Numbered from the stretch's first letter, positions 27,829-36,246 are shown. The stretch: 64,000 nucleotides of DNA from an uncultured Veillonella sp. (GCA_900538355.1 UPXS01000010.1:1-64000), one strand, 5' to 3'. The notes: a model not told the origin generated them from the sequence alone. Program-made: numbers and translations.

Positions 27829-28274
27829 CAGTAAGAGGAAGGCGAACCTCTCACTGTCGCCGCATGATTTAAGTTTGTTATTAAGAGAGAGATTTTGAAG
27901 TAAATTCACCACAAAGATTATTGAATCGTTGGAGAGTAACTAAGATGAACGGGCGATCACGCGGCATCAAAAATAAGATAATAACTATATAATACATTAA
28001 CATATAAGCTACATAACGTATTAAATATAAGTTACATAATAATATATAAGCTACTCATTATAGTAGTATATATGTCTATATAATAAGATAATGGCTTTTA
28101 TAAAAAGCCATTATCTATAAAGAACAATTGATATTAACACTAAATTCCCTTACCTAGAGTATATCACTTATATAGTAACAATAGTAGGTGATTTTTCATT
28201 TAATTTTCATTAAAATTATATGAACGAAAAAGATAGCATTACTATTCAATTTGTGTATTCAGTTATCAAAATTA
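27829..28274. other. intergenic stretch, structured, no confident gene
   Basis: It holds GGCGA/TCGCC and a longer-range pairing (GCCGCATGAT near 27857 with ATCACGCGGC near 27953), plus many TATA-rich repeats at 27970-28080. A plus-strand reading frame ending near 27990 contains NGRSRGIKNKI, faintly like the C-terminus of ISL3-type transposases, but it is too short to call. Confidence 0.4.
28087..28115 (-). terminator. hairpin downstream of the intimin-like gene
   Basis: Perfect 13-base-pair stem GATAATGGCTTTT/AAAAGCCATTATC with a 3-base loop, 160 bases after the stop codon. The tail is AT-rich but not a clean T run, so termination is probable rather than certain. Confidence 0.5.
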
Positions 28275-29387
28275 TTACTCAACAAAAACTGTATTTGTAC
28301 GTCTTACGAGGTTGAGCATTTTATCACGAACCGTTGCAGATTCTTCTAAACGGTGCTTGCCACCATACCAAGCCATTGGCGCCCCCGCTAAGCGGAAGGT
28401 AATCTTGCCATATGCACCGCCAGAGCTGTGTTCCGGTTTGTTATACCCCATATCCACAGATACGCGCGGTGTCAGTTGCATCTCCGAACCGATGCGCAAA
28501 CCATTCTTATCGGCTTGTCGTTCTTGGTTCCAATGATAACCTTCCACATAGACTCTAGCCCAGCGAGCATTTTTGAAAGTCTTACCGTACTCTAAGGTAT
28601 AACCATTAGCTACCCGTTCTAAGGTATGAAGGTTAGCATCTAGAACGCGCTCATCGGAAGCAGAACCGTACCAGTTAAATCGGAACTCGCTTTCACCAGA
28701 CATATATTCAAGACCTGCACTGAGTCGATCATGGCGATTCAAGAAGCGATGGTCATAGAATAGATGTGCCCCGTAAAGACGACGATCATCCTTGGAGATA
28801 CGACGATACCCAACGCCTACGTTGAGGGTTGTCCCTGTGTCCGACGCACGAGAAATACGTTGCTGCGTAAACCATACATCGCGAGACGAATTATCGTAAT
28901 GACCTAAAGGTTGAACAGTCTCCACCGAATAGAGCGGCTTCCAACCTTCTTGGAACTGAAAGCTCAGTGTAGTACGTCGCATCCATGGTTTACCTTTAGC
29001 ACCGTACATAGCATTGGATACATTAGACATAGCCACTGCATTAATGGCGCGATTCACGGCATCCACATTGCTATACTGCACGGTCTTAGTATCTTCGCGA
29101 TCCATGACGAGCGGACCACCTTGGCCAATCACATGGTCTGGCGTAGCAGCAGGCGTAATGTGAAAGCCCTCTGATGCGGCCTTCATGCGTTCTGTTTTCT
29201 CATCGGAGTTTACCTTACCATCAGTATTTACATGAGTAGCACCATCTATATGAGCCGCTGCCTTTATAGAACTATCTGTTTTGGCAGACACTACGCCCTT
29301 ATCTGTATGTAATTGTTGTTTTTCTGCCTCAGCTGTACCCACACAACACAATAGGGCGCTCAAGGCGATACACACAATACGTTTCAT
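28275..29387 (-). CDS. inverse-autotransporter (intimin/invasin-type) beta-barrel protein without passenger
   Basis: A 370-residue exported protein. Signal peptide MKRIVCIALSALLCCVGTAEA, then a polar linker (about 22-125), then a barrel-like region (about 130-345) with alternating strands and motifs of the intimin/invasin beta-domain family (NVGVGYRRISKDDRRLYGAH, FYDHRFLNRHDRLSAGLEY, GYTLEYGKTF). Intimins place Ig-like passenger domains after the barrel; here only about 25 residues follow (HRLEESATVRDKMLNLVRRT), so no adhesive passenger is encoded. It may be a minimal outer-membrane barrel, or a partner of another surface protein. A weak GAGAG precedes the ATG. Confidence 0.85.
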   Translation of the reverse strand: MKRIVCIALSALLCCVGTAEAEKQQLHTDKGVVSAKTDSSIKAAAHIDGATHVNTDGKVNSDEKTERMKAASEGFHITPAATPDHVIGQGGPLVMDREDTKTVQYSNVDAVNRAINAVAMSNVSNAMYGAKGKPWMRRTTLSFQFQEGWKPLYSVETVQPLGHYDNSSRDVWFTQQRISRASDTGTTLNVGVGYRRISKDDRRLYGAHLFYDHRFLNRHDRLSAGLEYMSGESEFRFNWYGSASDERVLDANLHTLERVANGYTLEYGKTFKNARWARVYVEGYHWNQERQADKNGLRIGSEMQLTPRVSVDMGYNKPEHSSGGAYGKITFRLAGAPMAWYGGKHRLEESATVRDKMLNLVRRTNTVFVE

Positions 29388-29433
29388 TACTCTCTACATT
29401 TAAAATTCATGAACAATAAATGAAATATGTATA

Positions 29434-29463
29434 AGTGTATCGAATAATGTATATATATGTCAA
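29434..29463 (-). promoter_or_regulatory. promoter of the intimin-like gene
   Basis: Consensus TTGACA (29458-29463), 18-base spacer, TACACT (29434-29439). TCATGA at 29407-29412 lies in the leader. Confidence 0.6.
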
Positions 29464-29762
29464 GATTATATATTAGCAAAACATTTTCTATTAAAATAAT
29501 ATTACTCTATAAAAATTTTACCGAAACTGTTAAATAAAATAGCCCCCACTAGCTCAAGATTTGTGAGGGCTTACAATATGCATTTTCATAGTATAGCTAT
29601 TAGCTATCAAAGTAAAACGGGAGATACAATAGCATAGTCCAGTAATTTATGCAACATGAATCCCATGCCTATATTACAACTATACACAATACTTATAAAT
29701 TACATAGAATAAAAGATAATATATAAGCTAATCAAGTATTATGACTATAAAACAATTTATTA
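29464..29762. other. intergenic stretch downstream of hicB
   Basis: It contains an imperfect hairpin AGCCC-CAC/GTG-GGGCT (29541-29571, one mismatch) that could end the hicAB transcript. Otherwise AT-rich, with no supported ORF. Confidence 0.4.
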
Positions 29763-30170
29763 TTAATGCTGTTCTAATAAGTCTAGCTCTTTTTTTAATG
29801 CTTTTTGTAATACTTGAGAAAAATTAATCTTATGTTCTTCTGCTTTATAATTTAACCAACTCGGAATTGTTAATGTTTTCTTAATTGCTTTATTATCCGT
29901 TTTCTTTAAATATTCTTTCTCATCCCAGGTAACAATATTAATAAACTCACCCTTAGAACATTTTAAATTAATTGGATTTGTAGCTTCAGGAAATGGTTCC
30001 CCTTCTTCACTCAAAGTATATAAATAAATACCCAATGCATCTTCAGCCATTTTTACTGCTTCTTCTAATGTATCACCCTCTGTTACACAACCAATTAAAT
30101 CTGGAAAAGTTACTGTATATCCACTATGACCATCAGAACTAAAAATTGCTGGATATAATTTCACTCTCAT
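29763..30170 (-). CDS. hicB: HicB-family antitoxin
   Basis: A 135-residue antitoxin of a type II hicAB module. The N-terminal HicB fold (YPAIFSSDGHSGYTVTFPDLIGCVTEGDTLEEAVKMAEDAL) binds and neutralises the HicA mRNA interferase. The C-terminal 45 residues (KKTLTIPSWLNYKAEEHKINFSQVLQKALKKEL) look like a ribbon-helix-helix DNA-binding segment, fitting autorepression. GGAGGAGG precedes the ATG. It is downstream of hicA with a 73-base gap. Two identical-type operator palindromes lie at the hicA promoter. Confidence 0.93.
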   Translation of the reverse strand: MRVKLYPAIFSSDGHSGYTVTFPDLIGCVTEGDTLEEAVKMAEDALGIYLYTLSEEGEPFPEATNPINLKCSKGEFINIVTWDEKEYLKKTDNKAIKKTLTIPSWLNYKAEEHKINFSQVLQKALKKELDLLEQH

Positions 30171-30243
30171 TTTTATCCTCCTCCATGCTATATTGCTTTA
30201 TATTTTAGTTGATTATTATTGACACCTATTATCTTGATGGGGG

Positions 30244-30441
30244 CTATAAAAGCCCCGCTTGTTTCAAGATAGATTGCAAAGTCTTTGGTTTTAAGTCACC
30301 ATTATGAAATGGTACTGTAACAAGACCTGGCTTTGATGAATGTTTAAAGATATAATGTGATCCGCGAGTCCGTACATTTTTCCATCCATCACGTTCTAAT
30401 CGACGCATAAGTTCTTTTGGTGTCAATCTAATAATCACCAC
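30244..30441 (-). CDS. hicA: HicA-family toxin (mRNA interferase)
   Basis: A small dsRBD-like toxin with the conserved catalytic His in RGSHYIF and the family pattern GWKNVRTRGSHYIFKH. The longest frame starts at GTG 30441, but the ribosome binding site (GGAAGGTGG) overlaps that codon. A TTG at 30424-30426 is about 10 bases downstream and yields the usual HicA N-terminus (MTPKELMRRLERDGW), so the true protein is probably 60 residues. It is the first gene of the hicAB operon, controlled by the promoter at 30474-30502. Confidence 0.92.
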   Translation of the reverse strand: MVIIRLTPKELMRRLERDGWKNVRTRGSHYIFKHSSKPGLVTVPFHNGDLKPKTLQSILKQAGLL

Positions 30442-30456
30442 CTTCCTATTTAATAA

Positions 30457-30502
30457 TACGTCTTTATACGTATATTATAGTACGTATTTACACGTATGTC
30501 AA
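30457..30502 (-). promoter_or_regulatory. hicAB promoter with two operator palindromes
   Basis: Perfect TTGACA (30497-30502), 17-base spacer, perfect TATAAT (30474-30479). Two copies of the imperfect palindrome TACGTnTAAAnACGTA lie at 30481-30496 (filling the spacer) and 30457-30472 (just past the -10). This is a classical layout for repression by the antitoxin or the HicAB complex; binding is inferred. Confidence 0.82.
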
Positions 30503-30539
30503 ATTTATTAACTATAAAGCTTTATTTATATGTATTTAT

Positions 30540-30580
30540 AAAAAGAATGCAGTGATATAAAATCACTGCATTCTTTTTAT
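30540..30580 (-). terminator. terminator of the 459-aa adhesin gene
   Basis: A 17-base-pair perfect stem (30540-30556 with 30562-30578), 5-base loop and T runs on both strands. Confidence 0.88.
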
Positions 30581-30629
30581 TTTATAAGTATTTCATTTAT
30601 TTCCGATAGGAATTATTTATATACACATC

Positions 30630-32009
30630 CTATTTTTCATTAAGTTTTTGCACAAGCATATCTACTGTTTCTTGTAGTTTTTTATTTTGTGCTTCTAGTG
30701 TATCCACACGTTGTTCTAATGCGTTATAGGATGCAGGGGAAATCTTAGCTAATGTCTTATTTTCACCGAATTTATAGGACACGCCTACATTGGCCATCAA
30801 ATCACCACTTACAGTTGTACCTGCAGTGAGAAGTAGGTTTTCTTTTGGGTAGTAACCAACGCCAAGAGCTAATGCATTTTCGCCTTTATAGTGACCATAG
30901 CCACCCATTACTTGAACCTTGTGGTCTGGATCAAATTGTAGTGGATGCAATGCAGCGAGTGCAGCGGAACGAGCATCACCACGGTTAGATTCTTTTTCTA
31001 CGCGGCGTACATCGCGGTGCAATACATCGATTTGTTGGGTGGCACCATATAATTGGGAGCCGTTAACTGCATCTGTAGAGTCTGCTGTAATACGACCTGC
31101 TGCTACATGAGTAATTGTGCGTTCTTGGCCAGCTGCACCAACGGATACAGTAGACACAGGAGAAGTGCCGGCAAAGCTTTCAGTTTGACCATTCACAAAT
31201 GTATAACTTGGAGTGCTCACTACATCACTACTTTCAGCAGTAGAATTATTACCTAATACAACGGCATTATCTAGCGATGTTTTCACATTATTACCCACTA
31301 CGAATGTATTATTCGCACTCACTTGGTTCTTGTTACCCACACTGTAGGAGTTATCCCCCTTAACAGTATCCACATCGTATGTACCTACACCAAAGGCGCC
31401 AGATTGGTTACCTTCGATCTTGTTGTAAGCACCAATAGCAGAGTTCTTATCGCCTTTAAAGATAACGCCATGGCCCATACCATAGTTAAAATCGCCATTT
31501 ACGGTAGAGTTAGAACCGATTAATACAGTGTTATTCCCCTTACTACCGCCAGCTTGAGAGGCACCGAGCCATACGTTTTTATTACCTTCAGAGCCAGCTC
31601 CTGCAAAATAACCTACCGCAATTGTATCCGAAATAGTTGATTTAAAGCCTGCTGCAAAGTTACCTAAAAAGTTATAGTCACCTTTACCACCTACAAAGCT
31701 CTTAGCACCTAATGCTACATTGCCGCCACCTTGAGAACCATTTAAGGCAAGACGACCGATGGCAATATTATTACCCTTTGCATTTGGGTCCCCTGTATGG
31801 GAATATGGATCGCTATTAGCCGCCCCAGTTTGACCACCAAGATGTACATTATCTGAGTTGGTAAAAGATGACCAACCTTGTAAGCCAATGTTATAAGTGG
31901 CACCACCAGTGGACACAACAGGAATATCTGCAGCTTGTACCAAGCTAGCAGAAGATATGGTTAAAACTCCGAGTACTGCTAATAATTGTAGTTTCTTTGC
32001 GTGATTCAT
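30630..32009 (-). CDS. short trimeric autotransporter adhesin (459 aa)
   Basis: Start taken at ATG 32007-32009, since GGGAGG is 9 bases upstream of it and only 3 bases from the upstream in-frame ATG. Ordinary signal peptide (cleavage near VQAADIP), YadA-like head repeats with spaced GxNxxA units (about 30-270), one HIM-type neck (STDAVNGSQLYGATQQ), almost no stalk, a YadA anchor (LQFDPDHKVQVMGGYGHYKG) and a C-terminal coiled-coil tail (LEQRVDTLEAQNKKLQETVD) after the barrel. Much shorter than the giant adhesins: a compact head on a minimal stalk. Confidence 0.94.
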   Translation of the reverse strand: MNHAKKLQLLAVLGVLTISSASLVQAADIPVVSTGGATYNIGLQGWSSFTNSDNVHLGGQTGAANSDPYSHTGDPNAKGNNIAIGRLALNGSQGGGNVALGAKSFVGGKGDYNFLGNFAAGFKSTISDTIAVGYFAGAGSEGNKNVWLGASQAGGSKGNNTVLIGSNSTVNGDFNYGMGHGVIFKGDKNSAIGAYNKIEGNQSGAFGVGTYDVDTVKGDNSYSVGNKNQVSANNTFVVGNNVKTSLDNAVVLGNNSTAESSDVVSTPSYTFVNGQTESFAGTSPVSTVSVGAAGQERTITHVAAGRITADSTDAVNGSQLYGATQQIDVLHRDVRRVEKESNRGDARSAALAALHPLQFDPDHKVQVMGGYGHYKGENALALGVGYYPKENLLLTAGTTVSGDLMANVGVSYKFGENKTLAKISPASYNALEQRVDTLEAQNKKLQETVDMLVQKLNEK

Positions 32010-32080
32010 AATCATACGCCTCCCTTGTTATACTACAAAACACTTCCCCTTCATATTATCCTCATGATTACTACGATTAA

Positions 32081-32109
32081 ATTATACTGCTATCGAAAAA
32101 ATATGTAAA
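32081..32109 (-). promoter_or_regulatory. promoter of the short trimeric adhesin
   Basis: TTTACA (32104-32109), 17-base spacer, TATAAT (32081-32086). Confidence 0.8.
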
Positions 32110-32158
32110 TAACATAAATAATAATTCATAAAGGACAGATTAGCCAATACAATTAACA

Positions 32159-32191
32159 AACAAACCCCCGTAGGAATGAATCCTACGGGGG
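32159..32191 (-). terminator. second terminator upstream of the short adhesin
   Basis: An 11-base-pair GC-rich stem CCCCCGTAGGA/TCCTACGGGGG (32165-32175 with 32181-32191), then TTTGTTTGTT on the minus strand. Confidence 0.75.
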
Positions 32192-32428
32192 CCATTTGTT
32201 TTAGTACGACCTATAGCTTACGAGAGAGAACATAGTATCCAAAAGGATTGTAATTGCTTTGTAACTAGGAGTAATTGCATATACTTGAATACTATTATGT
32301 AAATTTATGTATAGTATGTAAGGGCTTACCTATATATAAACAGCTATAAGGTCATGGAATTAGTATAGTACTATTAAAGCCACTATTATGTGATTTACCT
32401 CACATTTTTAGAAATAAAGTAACCATAA

Positions 32429-32466
32429 AAACTAAAAGAGGCAACGGCTTTTACCGTTACCTCTTT
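32429..32466 (-). terminator. terminator of exported protein 3 gene
   Basis: A 13-pair stem with one mismatch (32435-32447 with 32454-32466), then a T-rich tail on the minus strand, 29 bases after the stop codon. Confidence 0.8.
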
Positions 32467-32494
32467 CATAAGTATATATTTATAATTATACTGA

Positions 32495-33064
32495 TTAGCG
32501 GATGCGTTTAACGCGGTTGTTGCCATCGCGCATAGCTTGTTTCAAGCTGTAGATTACCATTTCGTTCATGTAGAAACGCAATTCATCGTTAGACATGTTA
32601 GCTGTATTCTTTTCAAGAATTGCCAAGATTTGGTTTTCATATTCAGCTTTATTCATGTCAGACACAGTTGTGTGATTTTCGAAGAATTCTTTGTAATCTA
32701 AGTACAAGCGATCTAAAGCTACGCGAGCATAGCTATCTTTTTTATAGCGATGGCTTGTAATGTACCAGCTACGACGAACGTTCATGTAGTACAACACGTT
32801 ATTAGTATAGCGTTGTTGACCAGACATTACACGGTTGTCGTCTTTGATTAATGCATTGCTCATACCCAATTGGAATGCTGCAAATTCAGATACTACAGCT
32901 TTTACCTCTTCGCTAGGTACAGCAAGAGAGATTTCTTGTTGTTCTGCAGTCAAAGGAGCCGCAGGTTGTTCAGGCATCATCAAAGGATCTTGTGCCGCAT
33001 GTACTTGGCCAGCAACACATACAGAAGCAATTGCCATAACTGGTAATAATTTAATTAATTTCAT
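32495..33064 (-). CDS. small exported protein, adhesin-linked family (distant member 3)
   Basis: A 189-residue protein with a signal peptide (MKLIKLLPVMAIASVCVAG, cleavage near VHAAQ). The body is charged and helical. It is shorter and diverged, but the C-terminal block (ILAILEKNTANMSNDELRFYMNE) lines up with the block ending SNEELRHYMNE in the two companions of the giant adhesins. It lies downstream of, and in the same direction as, the 780-residue autotransporter at 33425-35764, but a terminator lies between them. GAGAGGAG is 6 bases before the ATG. Function unknown; probably periplasmic. Confidence 0.88.
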   Translation of the reverse strand: MKLIKLLPVMAIASVCVAGQVHAAQDPLMMPEQPAAPLTAEQQEISLAVPSEEVKAVVSEFAAFQLGMSNALIKDDNRVMSGQQRYTNNVLYYMNVRRSWYITSHRYKKDSYARVALDRLYLDYKEFFENHTTVSDMNKAEYENQILAILEKNTANMSNDELRFYMNEMVIYSLKQAMRDGNNRVKRIR

Positions 33065-33335
33065 TAGTTCTCCTCTCTTAAAGCGCCCTCCCCAGAGCTA
33101 CTTTATTTATCATACACTAGATATTATCTCCTTAGGAACTGTTATCTCCATAGAAATCCCCATACTAAGCATGGTAAATTTATTAATACAGTAAGCCTCT
33201 ATCAATAATGATTCTAATATGCTTACTAATTCCATTAGTATACACAATATATCGTATTTCGTCTATATAACTTTCCCGTAACATTAGAAAAAAATGAATA
33301 GGTGCTATATAGTTAATTCTATGATAAATACTATA
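33065..33335. other. intergenic stretch upstream of exported protein 3
   Basis: AT-rich. It must contain the promoter for 32495-33064, but no strong -35/-10 pair stands out. No ORF supported. Confidence 0.4.
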
Positions 33336-33381
33336 AAAGCCTCCTAATAATAAAGTTATGACTCTACTATTAGGAGGCTTT
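33336..33381 (-). terminator. terminator of autotransporter 1
   Basis: A 14-base-pair stem AAAGCCTCCTAATA/TATTAGGAGGCTTT (33336-33349 with 33368-33381), 18-base loop. Almost the same sequence recurs at 36351-36396 after autotransporter 2, evidence that the 3' flank was duplicated with the gene. Confidence 0.78.
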
Positions 33382-33424
33382 ATATATTAGCTATTATAGA
33401 AAGGATTATTTAATAAATCTACCC

Positions 33425-35764
33425 TTAGAATTTGTGCGTGAAACCTGCGTTTACGCCCCAGTCTGCTTGGTAGTCACCAGACAAACCAGTGGCAACGTCA
33501 GCAAATACGCTATTGTTGCTATTGAAGCCATAACGGCCGCCGAAGGCAAGTTCAGTCCAAGTGCCTTTGAGATCTTGTTCTGTTAATTTCACAGCTGTGC
33601 CACTAGCGAATGTAGTTTTTACATTGCCTGTGAAAGCATGACCTGCAGCAAAGCGTGTATAGAGGTTACCATGGCCAAATTGTTTACCCAATTCAAGGCC
33701 AAGCTTACCAGAAGTGCTGTTCACACCAGATTGGTTAACAGATACATTACCTACATTGAAGTTACGGCCACCGAAGTGTGTAAAGTTCAATTGTGCTTGT
33801 GGTTCTACATAGAAACCATTAGCGTATTTCAATGTTTTACCGTAGCGAACACCGATGCTATACGCATTAGATTTTGTATCGCCAGACATAGGGTCACCAA
33901 TTTCATTACGCGCTGTGAAGTCATTAGATACACGACCTACTTGCGTTTCTACATGTACATATTGATCCTTACCAAGGTCTTTCAAACCATAAGCACCAAC
34001 AGAGAAGGATTTAACCTTGCCAGAACCATCGAATACATAGTCTTCAGAACCGCGAAGGTAGGATACTTGACCACCTACAGTCCAGCCACGGCTGATTTTA
34101 GCATCATAACCGCCTTGGATGCGTGTGTAATCTGTAGCTGTATCGATACCGCTGCCGGAGTAGCTGTATTTACCGCCACCGATGCGAACCCAAATACCTG
34201 TTGGTTCACCTTGTTGTAATACGCGCGGGCGATACATATCATCAGCTAATGTACGCCATGCGTTGATATTACCTACTACAGCAGAACGAATACCACGCAT
34301 ATGAGGTGTATCATAAGCACCACGAACAACAGGATTAGGATTTACTGGTGTAGGAGTTGGAACTTGAGGTTTTGGAGCCGGTGTAACAGGTGTAACTGGT
34401 TTTGGATCTGGAGTTACTGGTGTAACTGGTTTTGGATCCGGCGTTACTGGTGTAACTGGCTTAGGAGCTGGAGTTACAGGTGTAACTGGCTTAGGATCTG
34501 GAGTTACTGGTGTAACCGGTTTTGGATCTGGAGTTACTGGTGTAACTGGTTTAGGATCTGGAGTCACTGGTGTAACTGGTTTAGGATCTGGAGTTGGTGT
34601 AGGTTTTGGTTCTGGCACCACATAGGAGCCTTGACCATTACCGTCTTTCCAAGTAATATCCCCTTCTTTTTGATCTGTAGTCAATGCTTTTTTGTAGCTA
34701 GACACGATGCCTTTGGAAGCGATGGATACAGTACCAGAAAGGTTTCTTTCACCCTTTACATAGTTTTCATAATAGAATTTGTGAGCTAAGTTATCTAAAA
34801 TCTTGTTTACATTACTTTCAGAGGAAGTATCAAGATGATCACCTGTTACATAGCCATGCACAGCAGAGCCAGTCGCAGCGGATTTTACGATGAAGTTACC
34901 ACCCTCGATATCAGCCGGATCAAGACCATTTTTCTTGGAGCCTTGTTTAGCGAAATTCAAACCAGTGCTATCACTCATGTCATAAATAACGTTGATATGG
35001 CCGTCCAATTTATTCACATGAATGTCGCTACGAGAATCTTGCGCAATACGGCTAAAACCTTCGCGCGTACGAGTGCCTGTGAGGTTATTAATACTACTGC
35101 GTTCTGCTTTACCATCAATCTTGAAAGCTTCCAAGCCGCCCATGTAATCATGGCTCCACATGCCACCATCAAAGGTCATGTTGATTTCGCCACCCTTATC
35201 CTCTAAGGTATTCACAGCTTTGCCAGAAAATTGGTTAGGGCTATTGTGCGCACGGCCTAGGCCGATATTGATCACAGATGGTTGCTGTTCTTGATGCGGA
35301 GGCATCATTTTATCAGATACGAGCACATCACCTTGCATATTAAATACCTTGTGCTTTACGGTACCCGCATCATCGACACCAAGATTAATTTTACTATTAT
35401 AAGCAAATGCTACTGGATATGGAGACTTCCATGGCGCAGTAGTCACGTCCATAACACCGCCATCTACTTGGATGGAACTGTTATTTAGCATGCCTGTAAT
35501 AAAAGCTGGTTGACGATAGCGTTTAGGCAATTGAGATGCATCAGGAGTGTCCAAAGATCCAATTGTAACTTGACCACCATCAGATGCAACTACACCATTC
35601 GCAGTCGTACTACCTGTACTTTCAAATTTACTATCTGCAGTAGTTGCAAAAATACGTCCATCAGAATTAATACCTGCTGCAGCCCATGTGCTAGGCATAG
35701 CCATCGTAGATGACAATAAGGTCATCATAACAGCAGATAATAAAATCTTATTTCTACCTCTCAT
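33425..35764 (-). CDS. classical (type Va) autotransporter 1
   Basis: A 779-residue protein from ATG 35762-35764, which has GAGG 9 bases upstream; the in-frame GTG 27 bases earlier lacks a ribosome binding site. Signal peptide (MRGRNKILLSAVMMTLL, cleavage near TWAAA), a passenger of about 350 residues with beta-helix-like strands, a Pro-rich linker of ten-residue PDPKPVTPVT repeats, then the autotransporter beta-domain (about 515 to the end, GIWVRIGGGKYSYSGSGID onwards) finishing in Phe (GFTHKF), as expected for BAM-dependent insertion. Monomeric surface protein. Paralogous to 36440-38653: barrel and the [11 protein letters not shown] / GERNL region are well conserved, the distal passenger is not. 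Confidence 0.95.
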   Translation of the reverse strand: MRGRNKILLSAVMMTLLSSTMAMPSTWAAAGINSDGRIFATTADSKFESTGSTTANGVVASDGGQVTIGSLDTPDASQLPKRYRQPAFITGMLNNSSIQVDGGVMDVTTAPWKSPYPVAFAYNSKINLGVDDAGTVKHKVFNMQGDVLVSDKMMPPHQEQQPSVINIGLGRAHNSPNQFSGKAVNTLEDKGGEINMTFDGGMWSHDYMGGLEAFKIDGKAERSSINNLTGTRTREGFSRIAQDSRSDIHVNKLDGHINVIYDMSDSTGLNFAKQGSKKNGLDPADIEGGNFIVKSAATGSAVHGYVTGDHLDTSSESNVNKILDNLAHKFYYENYVKGERNLSGTVSIASKGIVSSYKKALTTDQKEGDITWKDGNGQGSYVVPEPKPTPTPDPKPVTPVTPDPKPVTPVTPDPKPVTPVTPDPKPVTPVTPAPKPVTPVTPDPKPVTPVTPDPKPVTPVTPAPKPQVPTPTPVNPNPVVRGAYDTPHMRGIRSAVVGNINAWRTLADDMYRPRVLQQGEPTGIWVRIGGGKYSYSGSGIDTATDYTRIQGGYDAKISRGWTVGGQVSYLRGSEDYVFDGSGKVKSFSVGAYGLKDLGKDQYVHVETQVGRVSNDFTARNEIGDPMSGDTKSNAYSIGVRYGKTLKYANGFYVEPQAQLNFTHFGGRNFNVGNVSVNQSGVNSTSGKLGLELGKQFGHGNLYTRFAAGHAFTGNVKTTFASGTAVKLTEQDLKGTWTELAFGGRYGFNSNNSVFADVATGLSGDYQADWGVNAGFTHKF
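34380..34600 (-). repeat. 30-base tandem repeat (about seven units) in autotransporter 1
   Basis: Seven consecutive 30-base units encode PDPKPVTPVT, two with Ala for Asp or at the degenerate end, linking passenger to barrel. Near-identical units at the DNA level make copy number likely to vary between strains. Confidence 0.88.
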
Positions 35765-36034
35765 CCTCTTACACCTCAATAAATACTTCACTTATAATAC
35801 AATCACATTTGTGAAAGCTCCTTCATACTTGAATATATATCTATGAGTTGATTTATTAGCCTTTATATACGGTAAAAGACAGATATACACTCACATAATA
35901 AAGAAACTTTTTTCTAACACTTTTAAAATATATTTAAAATATTACATCATTTTTAGTGAATTGTAAATGAATTAAGCTTATTTATTTTAGAAATAATTAA
36001 GATTTGATATGTATTAGATAAAAACATACCAAAA
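35765..36034. other. upstream region of autotransporter 1
   Basis: AT-rich. The promoter of autotransporter 1 should be here, but no strong consensus was found. No ORF supported. Confidence 0.35.
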
Positions 36035-36059
36035 GAGGCAACGATTGACTCGCTGCCTC
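36035..36059 (-). terminator. terminator-like hairpin, GAGGCAGCGA type
   Basis: A 10-pair stem with one G-U pair (36035-36044 with 36050-36059), then TTTT on the minus strand. Its arms resemble the hairpin at 39212-39238, which flanks the related toxin element. Confidence 0.65.
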
Positions 36060-36112
36060 ATAGTAAATAATAACCATATAAAATTGTTTAATATAAACTT
36101 GTTTATCCGTAT

Positions 36113-36141
36113 TTGACGATATATGATATAAACCCTATAAT
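36113..36141 (+). promoter_or_regulatory. retained antitoxin-RNA promoter of copy B
   Basis: TTGACG (36113-36118), 17-base spacer, TATAAT (36136-36141). It matches the antisense promoter of copy A in position and spacing. A transcript would start near 36148 and run into the terminator at 36351-36396, giving an RNA of about 250 bases with no toxin mRNA opposite it. Confidence 0.75.
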
Positions 36142-36246
36142 ATAAACAGATAGCCAAGCGAGTGGTTCCGTCGGGCTCATCTCAAAGTTACAAAAAATTG
36201 ATGAAATGGCCTTTCAGTTACCTAATTATCCAAGGATAACGAAGGG

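Larger units (their letters stand above)
32010..32494. other. intergenic region between short adhesin and exported protein 3
   Basis: It holds the short-adhesin promoter, TCATGA at 32062-32067, and two minus-strand terminator hairpins. No ORF is supported at 32192-32430. Confidence 0.55.

Noticed and set aside
27866..27995. Possible transposase remnant (plus-strand frame with NGRSRGIKNKI)
   Set aside because: Only about 30 codons, no inverted repeats or further conserved motifs. The resemblance to ISL3 C-termini is too weak to call.
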